NCBI RefSeq assembly: GCF_004027225.2
Contig: NC_046358.1
Location: forward strand, 6,142,211 to 6,206,210
Direction of reading: 5' to 3'
Length of the DNA: 64,000 nucleotides
DNA from: Strigops habroptila
Taxonomy: Eukaryota > Chordata > Aves > Psittaciformes > Psittacidae
Shown here: positions 55,948 through 64,000 of the stretch, piece by piece
How the letters are laid out: each line of letters opens with the position of its first letter
Position numbering within the stretch: the first letter of the stretch is position 1
Notes under the pieces: generated by a model
The model's database searches: none
The model's input: only the letters and a program-made list of their open reading frames with translations
Told to the model about the DNA's origin: nothing
Made by a program: the position numbers and the translations under genes

Positions 55948-58900
55948 CGCACCCGCACGGTGGCTGTTGACACAGAGACCGGGAATTAAATAGGCTCCTA
56001 TGGGAATCTGCATGCAGGGGGATGGAAGGAGACAGAAAGCAGGAGTGGGGGACATGGTTGAGACCCTCTGCATCCCCTGCTGTGGGATCAGTAGATCCCC
56101 TGCATCCCAAGGGACTCATTAGCCCTGGCACCGCTCCTGGTGCTGGTCCACCTGGTTTTCCCATGGGAATTGCTCTGGCTAAGCACCAGCCCCAGAAAAT
56201 TTGCAGCAAATTGAAACTAAGCCCTTGTGAATCCTAAAGAAGAAAACCAAAGTAAGGTAAGAGTAGGAAAGTAAGTAGAGGAAAGTAAGAGCAGGGCAGG
56301 CAGATTTGGTAGATGTTGGCTGGGAGTGCTGGAGGCTGGGAGAGATGGAGTAGCACGGAAGAAAGCTAGGAAAATCATCCCATGTGTCCTGCATAAAACT
56401 TCCCTCTCCTGGTGGAAAGGGCTTTACTGGGGCTCTCGAGCTTCCCCTGCTCATCCCCCAAAGCTTGACAGGCTGCCTGGACGCTGCAGCAGTCCATGGA
56501 AAGCCCCAGGCCACAACTGAATGGTGCTGCTGCAGTTTCAGCGCTGGCAGCTTGGCATGCAAAAGCTGGAGTGGAAGGGGCTGAATCTGGCTCACTCCTC
56601 CAGACCTAGTGCTTTGCTTCCCACCTTCCAGCCACCACCTCTCTTCAGCTGCTAAATAGAGAGGATTTACTCAAAGGCAACTCAAAAAAACCCCAACAAA
56701 CCAACCACCAGGCCCCACGGCGTGGTAGAAGCAAACTTCTGGCTCTTCAGTTGCTCCCAAGGCAAGGGACTCTGGCTCATGGCAGCCTGCAGGCACATAC
56801 AAGCCACCACCATCACTCTCAGCAATGGCTCCTCTACCCATCACGAGGGGCATGCTGCTCACCATCACATTAAGACTGGCATCTGTTCTGCTTGCTTCCA
56901 CTTGCTTCTCCCTTTCTGTTCCACTTGGTCCTACGTTCCTCATGCTCTTTTACACATTTGCTTGCAGCAATACCAGAGGACCTTCAGAATAACACCCTGG
57001 CCCAAACCTCCACTGCCCCGAGGTCCACATAAACAGGAATATTTGTCAAAAGCTACCCTTTTCATTTGGGAAATGCATGTAAGATGGGACGTGTTATTTT
57101 CTGGGCTACCATCTGGAGCTTTTGCTTAGTGCTTGTAGGGCAAAACCCACTGGGCTGTACTTCTATTTCTTTTAGATGACTACAAAGCTGAGTTTGTGTT
57201 TTTGGAGAAGGCCAGGCTTGGTTTGGTCTCCTCCAGCCTGGTAGGCAAGGAAGCCAGCACTTTAGTTTCTACAGTCTCATTGCCCTGCCTATACTCAGTA
57301 ATGTAGGACAAGCGAAGGAAGGACAGCAATGTCCTCCAGCAAGCATCAGGGCAGCTAAAACCTGGTTGAACTGAAAGCAAAAACAAAGTGCCACCTCCTC
57401 AGAGGGATTTCTCCAGCCTCAGCACAGCAAGCAATGCAGGTCCTTGGTCACCAGCAGGTCAACTGTCACACCACTGAGGTCCGTGCAGCTTTGCAGAAGG
57501 CAAAAGCATGTTTTACTGTTCATTCTGCTTCCAGCCTGTCCCTGACACTGCAGTGCTCAATTTCTGCCCCTTCTCCCCATTACCTGCGGGGTGATGCACA
57601 GTAAATTGCATCATCACCAGAAGGTGTTTAAAACATGCTAAAAAACCAAGAGAGAACACTGCCTGGGTATGGCACAATGCAGCAGACCCTTTTCTGCCAG
57701 CTTTAGCTGCTGGGGGAGACATACTGTCCAACTACATCCCGAATGAGCCGAACAAATGCTCCCTCCTGCCCCACATATTCCACTAGCATTAAGCTGCTTG
57801 CTGAGCTGCTGCCATGGGCAGGAAGATCTCTCAACACAGCTTCCTTCCTTTTTGCACCACAGTCTTGTGAAGAAATCTGCTAGAACAACCTTCGCTTGAC
57901 ATTTATGTTTGAGTGCTAGCTGATCAGGGCCCTTTTTATCTTCAGGGCTGTCTGGAAGTGGCGCATGGACTCACATGCTGGCCACCCGTCTTTAAGGTTA
58001 CTATGAGGCAACCCATCTGACAGCAGCACATGACAGCTCAGATATGATGGGTGAAGATATCCTCATCTCTCACAACTTCCAATCTGAGCTCCAAATGGTG
58101 TATCGCAGGTGCTGAGAGCTGCTGCTGGTGGAGCAGATGGACAGACTGCTGGGGGTGCCCAGGGTTGATGTGCATCAGCAGAGCTGCATGTAAAACAGCC
58201 AGGGAACCATGTACTGGGTGGAGAGGAGCCTGAGAAAAACTAATCCCTGGAAGCCCCTGGCCTAACACCAGCACATCTCTGGCATCTCCACTGTTTGTCA
58301 CTGAGACAAGACGGAGAAGAGCCATCATCTGTGGCTGCTCTTCAGATGGCATCACTCAGCTCAGCTGGGTAAGGAGGCTGGACGGAGGCAGCCTGGCATC
58401 TGCAGCGTGAGAAGGAGGGAAAGGAAGTACTGCTGCATGCACTAGGATATCAGCTCTACTTACAAGCAGCTATGCACTATCATTTCAATCTCCTTCTGTG
58501 AATGAGGAGTAGCTCTGGTCTGCTCGTGATCTGCAATCAGAGCTCTTGGGAGGTGATTTTTTCCTAACCAGATCCCTCGAGATCCTCAGTCTCCCTGCCT
58601 GGCATCAATGGGCAGAGATGATGCTGAAGCAGGAACATGCCACAGAGAATAAGCAAGCAGCAGTGTGGTCCTTGAGAGCTGCGGGAGTAAGGGGTTGCTG
58701 CAGGAAGCTCCCTGGGCGCTCAGAGCAAGTTAGTCAGAGCCAACCTCGGTGGCAGGATGTAAATGCCCCTGGAAAGTCAAGCAGGGATCGAAGAGGAAAA
58801 ACTTGCATCGTGTAACTTCAGTGCACACAGCTTGCGGATTGACTGATGTGGAGATCCTGCCATCCAGACAGCCAGCAGCATCCCTCCTGCAGTAGTGGTA

Positions 58901-61900
58901 GCTCCAAAACCAGACAGCCTGACTCCTAGGGCTAAACATACATTGTCCCTCAAGGCACAGGCTCTGCCCATGTCAGGAGGAGCTTCTTGACATGCAGCTC
59001 CATTATTCTGCTTTGCTTCACTAGTCTCAAGCAAACTCCCTTTACCATACTGAAGAGGCCCTTTGTGCCCTTAAGACACGTAGAGTGATGCTGCCTGTGC
59101 CATATGCCTGCTCAGTCCCTTCCTCTACGTTATTATTCCCTCTGTCCCTCCAGCAGCCTGGTCTATTCCTGTCAGAGCCCAGCAGCAAGAGAGATCGCAG
59201 GTTACCTTCATAGAGTGCCAAATCTAGCAACCCCTCTCCTGGCACCAGGCGTGGCAAGAGGACCCTACTGCAGGACACCACCAGCAGCACAACACACAAG
59301 CCTTGAGCCCCAGATAAGTCTGAACCTGAAAACCACCATCAGCTTCTCCTGACCTTTCAGCAAACCTCCCGTTAGTCGACTGGAAAGCATTTTTCCAACC
59401 ACAGGGCTACAGCAAGGGAAACAAGTCCGAGAGTTTTGCCCTGCTCCATGACGAGCACTCATCCTGACGGCACCTGGCTGTGTTCCTGCATCCCGGCTTG
59501 CTGCAGGCACTGGGGAGATGCTGTGGCACTGGAGCTGGCAGCACACAAACGGGAGCCCGTTTCAGTTTACGCACTGTCTTCTCCTGGCAAGGATGCTCGG
59601 CTTCCACAGCTCAATCTCAGGGAAAGTGCAAGTGGTATTAATAGCCACCCCTGCGTGACACAAAGATCTCCTGGGCTTCTGCTGTCTGTCTCCTCCACGC
59701 CAGGACACCAGAGGGACCGAGGGACAAGAGCCTGGGCGCCCATCCAGGGAGCTGCTGCTCATCCCCGCCTCGCTGACACACCACCGCTTGCCTTCAGTGT
59801 TGGTTTCCATCACAGGCTCACAGCCCCCTTCCTGCTCCTTTCAGTGCTCTGATGCTCAATCTTCCCATGTACACTGCTGCCCCCACACCATCCCTGCTGA
59901 GACCCTGTCCCCACTCTCCCATCCGGCTCCCAGGCATCAGTCACCAACCTCTCCTCTCCCTCAGGCTCCTCAGCGAGCCCCCTCTGATGCACCACAAGAG
60001 CAACCTGCACAGATGAGGTGTGCTAAGGAAGGTGTCTCCATGCCAGATGGGGAAGGGAGCACGCTGGTCAAGATGCGATGCAGCCCTCAGAGCTTTGGTT
60101 GCAGAGAGTTGAGCAGTGATCAGCAAATTTCCAAACTGGGCAGTTTGTTTCTACTCAGTTTCCATTCCAGCTGTAATCTCTCCTACATCACATGAATAAA
60201 ACAGAGTCAGGACCTCCTCTGTGCTGGGTCCAGCATGAGCAAGGAGATGCAGCTCCCCCCTGCACAGGAGTAGGGAGGCTCCGGCCAAACCACCTTTCAA
60301 AGCATTGCCCTGGGCTCACCCTCTATTTTAGGATTCATTCATTTGATCTACTGCGACAAGTGCCACCTCCTACACGCACCAGAGCACCTCACTCCCAGGC
60401 TCCCAAGCTGCAAGAGCATGCCTTTCCCAGAGCAAACTGAGGCCAAGGACATCCTCCGTTGTGCCGTCACCCTCATACCGTGGAGGAGGAGATTTCTGCT
60501 GCAACTTTAAGGCTGCAGAAGGCAGTTTCTCGTCCTTGCAGGGCACTTGGAGAGAAACAAATCCTCACCTATCTCTCAGTGAGTCCTGCGGTTGATTCAG
60601 AGGACTTCAGACCTCCCTCCTAGTGAGAAAGCAAGCCAAAGGCTTAAAAACTGCCTGGTGGTCACACACATGCAGCTGCAGAGGGTGTCCTCTCAGACCT
60701 GTGGCTTCTGTATGTACAGCCCCAGCATCCCCCTCTTCAAGGAGCTGCACAGAGGCCCCTGCAGGGCCCCTGGGCATGGACACTGAGAGCAAGGCACCCC
60801 TGACAACATCTAGAGGCTTTGCTGACTTGCTCAGAAGCCTGTCAGTGTTACTGGGCACTTTGGTTGACCAACCTGGAGGCTCCAGGACTGCACTGCTTCA
60901 CAAGGGACAGGCAAATACATCAGTCTAGCCTCTCTGTACCCATACCTTATGCAGGGCGAAGGAAGAGCACAACTCACAGACCCTGCTCCCACACATACAC
61001 ACCTCTGCTCTGTGGCGATGCAAATAGCCTGACACCCCAGACAGGAAAGGGTAATGGAATACCTGCACAAGATGGCCAGAAGCAAAACTCACCCTTGGGC
61101 TTTATTTTAGGGGACAGGAATTTCAGGGCGCACCCTAGCTGGCAGCAACAGCTCAGCATCACCAGTTCAGCATCATTTGTGACTGCTGGTGCCCAGGGCA
61201 GATCACCACGCAGCCCACAGCAGGCATGGGACACACCCACTGACTTTAACCCCACTCCATTTTCCAGGCACTCACACTCCACTGGGAGCTGGGGATGCCA
61301 CATGGAGGTGATGCAGCCTCTAAGCTGCCTTCTTTGAATGAGCAAGGCATGGGGATGGATGCAGCGCCAGGGACCAGCAGCTGCCTTGTAACACTACAGC
61401 TTTGCAGCTTCCCATGGGAAGCTTCTCCAAGAGGAAAAGCCAGGTGGAAAGAACTGCCCAAGGCCACACAGTGACCTGAGCACGGTCACCCCTGCCTGGC
61501 CCTGCCTCAATCAAGACAAGGCAAAAGGGATCAGCCATCCCACCCTCATGCCTGGCCCTTCATAAGAAAATGCTCTCAAGCTGGGTTTATGGGAAGAGCA
61601 GGGCCTGAGAGCAGAAGGGCCTGAGACTTTTCCTACAGTTCCTAGCATAACCCTGACATTTGGCTGGTGGTAGGTCCATCCTGCCTCTCCCCAGGGTCTG
61701 CAGGATGCCCTGGTGCCACCTCCCCATCATCGCCTTCACAGGACAAACCTGAGATGTGCTTTAAGGCACATCTGCCAGACTAGCTCAGACCCTCCACTTA
61801 CACTTCATAAAGTGAAGAGTTTGCCAGCCCTAAGGCTCAGAGTAATGTTCCCATTACAGCAATGTGATTTCCTTCCCAAAATCCGTGGAAGACAGTGTTT

Positions 61901-63400
61901 TGTCTTAATTTAAACCAAAGTCATCTCCTTGGAGGCGCCTGGGCTGACTCGGGGCATTCATATCCCTTGACAACTTTCCACCATCATAACATTATGAAGT
62001 TTATTTGCCACTACCATAAATAATCTGCCTCCTGGTTATCAAGAAACCCGACAGCACTGACTTAAACAATCTGTTGCTGTGTTTGGCAGGGGAGCAAAAC
62101 AGCAAGACTGATAGCCCCGGGCAGAGAGTTAACTGGGGATGAAACACAGAGGGTGAGCCACCATCATCAGCGTGCTGGGGCCGAGGCAGAGCAGGGGTCG
62201 GGGGAGAGGCCAGCCATGCAGTTTCTATTTCAGTCCTATCAGCAGGACCAGCAACAGAGGCTGGGAAGGACTTTGAGTGTTTCTTCTCTCTCTGAGCTCC
62301 CTTTACAAAGCAACACGCACGAAGCAAAGCGGTGGCAGGCTTGGCAGGGTGCCCCGGTAGTCTGGGGGCCCAGCCTGTGCTTTCTTTAGCTGATTCCCAC
62401 CGTCCTCCCCAAGGCTGGTCCCCTCCTTCAGTACACACAGCTCTGTGTCTCCTGGAGACGCGAGGGACGTGCTATTTAAAGGGAGGCCAGTCCCACAGCC
62501 CAGCTGTGTGATCCAAACTCCCCAAGCAGCCCCAGCACGTAGGGGCAACATCCTGGTGCAGGGATGACATCCTGGCACGGTGCTGCCCCAGGCAGGGCAA
62601 CACACAGTGTCTGCCCAGGGCAGCAGCCCCAGGGAGGAGGTGGTGAACTTGGTGTAAAGATAAAGCTCCAGCGTGGCAGATGCAGAGCACAGGCAGCAAT
62701 TCCCAGGGCTAGGAAGTCCTGGCACCTCCCAAAGCAAAGCCAAGAGCCTCAGGCGCTCAGGAGCAGGCACTGATAATGGAAAGGGGGGAGGTAATGTCTC
62801 CCTCCAGCTCACAGCAGGGATCAGGAAGGGTATCCCACCATTCCCAGACTTGGCACCAGCACCAGGGGAGATGCCAGGAGCCCCCAGGTCTGTCCTGCTT
62901 CCCTAAACTATCCCAGTGCAAAGAAGCTGGGGTCTGGGGGTCCCGGTGAGACACAGGCTGGCTCCCCACGCCGCTGTCCTCCGTCACCTGCACATTTCCT
63001 GCTGACATCCCCATGCCACATGGACTGCTGGGGTGCAGCCAGTGCTGTCACAAGCAGCTGGAAATGCACCTCTGGCAGGGAAACCCCAGGGAAGCCATGG
63101 CCAAGTACCACCGAGTGCCACAAAGCACCCCCCTCACCCGTGGGGACTGCTCATAGCCCCGTGGGCTCACTCCAGCCTCCGTCACCAAACCCGGCTCAGC
63201 AGGAGCAAGGCTGAGCACCTTGGGGATGACCCTGGGCTCTGCTCCCCCCTGCCTTTCCCCACCGGGATGGGACCTGCTCAGACCATACACACAAACTAAG
63301 AGCTGGCTCCCCCCCAGCACCCTCCCTTTTCCCCCCTCAACCCGGCACAAACAAAAGCAGCAAACATGAGGGATAAGGAGGAAAAGGAGGGAAGGGGAGA
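55948..63400. other. Region upstream of the DGKZ long-isoform exon
   Basis: I see no recognisable coding exon or CR1 copy here; open frames are short and mutually overlapping. It is either DGKZ 5' intron or intergenic. I looked for the first exon of the short zeta isoform (human MEPRDGSPEAR...) and did not find it. Confidence 0.5.
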
Positions 63401-63700
63401 GCGTGGGGCAAAGCCCCGTAACCTGGTCCGGATCGGCGCGGGGTCCCTGCAGGTGCCGAGCGGGTGGTGATGGCCGCGCAGTGCCGGGCAAGCCCTCCCC
63501 AGCCAAGTCCTAGTTTGGAGAGTGAGCGCTCGGCTTCTCCCTCCGCCTCCTCCCCGCTGCACACCCCGACAGCGCTCTTAAAACAACCAACTGCACTTCC
63601 TCTCCCAACAGCCCGAGGCTGCTGGGCCCCCGGCCGGAGCTGCATGCACCAAAGGGGACCCACATAGAGAGGGGGTCCCCCTCCCCAGCACCCAGCTGCC
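63400..63700 (-). promoter_or_regulatory. Candidate upstream promoter, GC-rich
   Basis: A local rise in G+C and CpG density, with a TATA-like GTTTTAAGAGCG on the minus strand near 63590-63577. On position and orientation it could be a distal DGKZ promoter. The evidence is compositional only. Confidence 0.3.
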
Positions 63701-63883
63701 CTCTGAGCATCCAGGGATGCCACTGTTCCCTTGGAACAGCAAGAGGAGGATAAGAGGAGGAACACACCGAGGAGGCGATTCTCTCCTGCCTCCCTGGGAC
63801 ATCGATAAAGGGGTTTGCACGGCTGATGAAAGCCAAGCTACCTGCCATGGAGAGCCAGTGTTCATGCATAGCAGGTCACTTAC

Positions 63884-63945
63884 TCCTGTGTCTGGTCTGG
63901 GCCAGCTCCACAGACGTCTCAGGAGCTTTTTACCTCTCCTTGTTG
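63884..63945 (-). other. Candidate non-coding 5' exon of DGKZ
   Basis: A 62-nt minus-strand segment flanked by acceptor 'gggggtttgcag' and the strong donor GTAAGT. One frame is open (TRRGKKLLRRLWSW). Its end phase does not fit exon 2 directly, so if real it is more likely a 5'UTR exon. Confidence 0.25.
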
Positions 63946-64000
63946 CTGCAAACCCCCCATGGGACTTCTCACAGCCAAGCTGGGGAGTTCCCTGTCTCAC

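Noticed and set aside
62001-62812. Minus-strand frames near the right edge considered as a further gene
   Set aside because: No recognisable protein, overlapping alternatives and no convincing splice pair.
1-64000. CRISPR arrays, prokaryotic operons, tRNA or rRNA genes
   Set aside because: None seen; the sequence is vertebrate nuclear DNA with spliced genes and CR1 repeats.

Overview
This window is vertebrate, almost certainly avian, nuclear DNA. Coding sequence is split by GT-AG introns, and ten CR1 LINE fragments with the bird-type 3' end are scattered through it. No other interspersed repeat family stands out. Three protein-coding genes are recognisable: CHRM4 (muscarinic acetylcholine receptor M4, plus strand), MDK (midkine, minus strand) and DGKZ (diacylglycerol kinase zeta, minus strand). 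The order and relative orientation match, from memory, the conserved block on human 11p11.2 (DGKZ-MDK-CHRM4-AMBRA1), read in reverse. The AMBRA1 3' end would be expected just left of position 1.

Layout. Positions 1-7300 are intergenic, with three CR1 copies, AT-rich islands and a perfect-arm hairpin. A CpG island (about 7300-8200) carries a near-consensus RE1/NRSE site and a 5' exon with a clean donor at 7950. A 13.1 kb intron leads to the single main coding exon of CHRM4 (21095-22572). The CHRM4 3'UTR ends at an AATAAA at 24022. MDK runs the opposite way, with its poly(A) signal at 24383-24378, so the two genes are convergent and their signals lie about 350 bp apart. MDK has four coding exons (26062 down to 25068, 142 aa) and two candidate untranslated first exons (donors at 27380 and 29264), the farther one in a CpG island. 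DGKZ occupies about 32.6-56 kb: a roughly 2.1 kb 3'UTR and 31 coding exons (55947 down to 34706). All phases were checked by hand and give one 1143-residue open protein of the long-N-terminus isoform. The last 8 kb lies upstream of the DGKZ long-isoform start codon and holds only candidate 5' exons.

Biology. CHRM4 is a Gi/o-coupled neuronal receptor, and the RE1 in its promoter suggests REST silencing outside neurons. MDK is a secreted heparin-binding growth factor. DGKZ phosphorylates diacylglycerol to phosphatidic acid and so ends DAG signalling, for example downstream of Gq-type receptors. The three genes share synteny rather than a pathway.

The most interesting observations are: (i) the CHRM4 5' exon splices in frame onto the receptor and would add a 20-residue N-terminus not in the usual M4 protein; (ii) an in-frame 45-nt candidate cassette exon in DGKZ intron 22; (iii) alternative MDK first exons, one adding an in-frame upstream ATG; (iv) a CR1 copy that still encodes endonuclease motifs; and (v) an isolated 17-bp-arm hairpin at 1643-1716. 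I found no clearly new multi-gene system.
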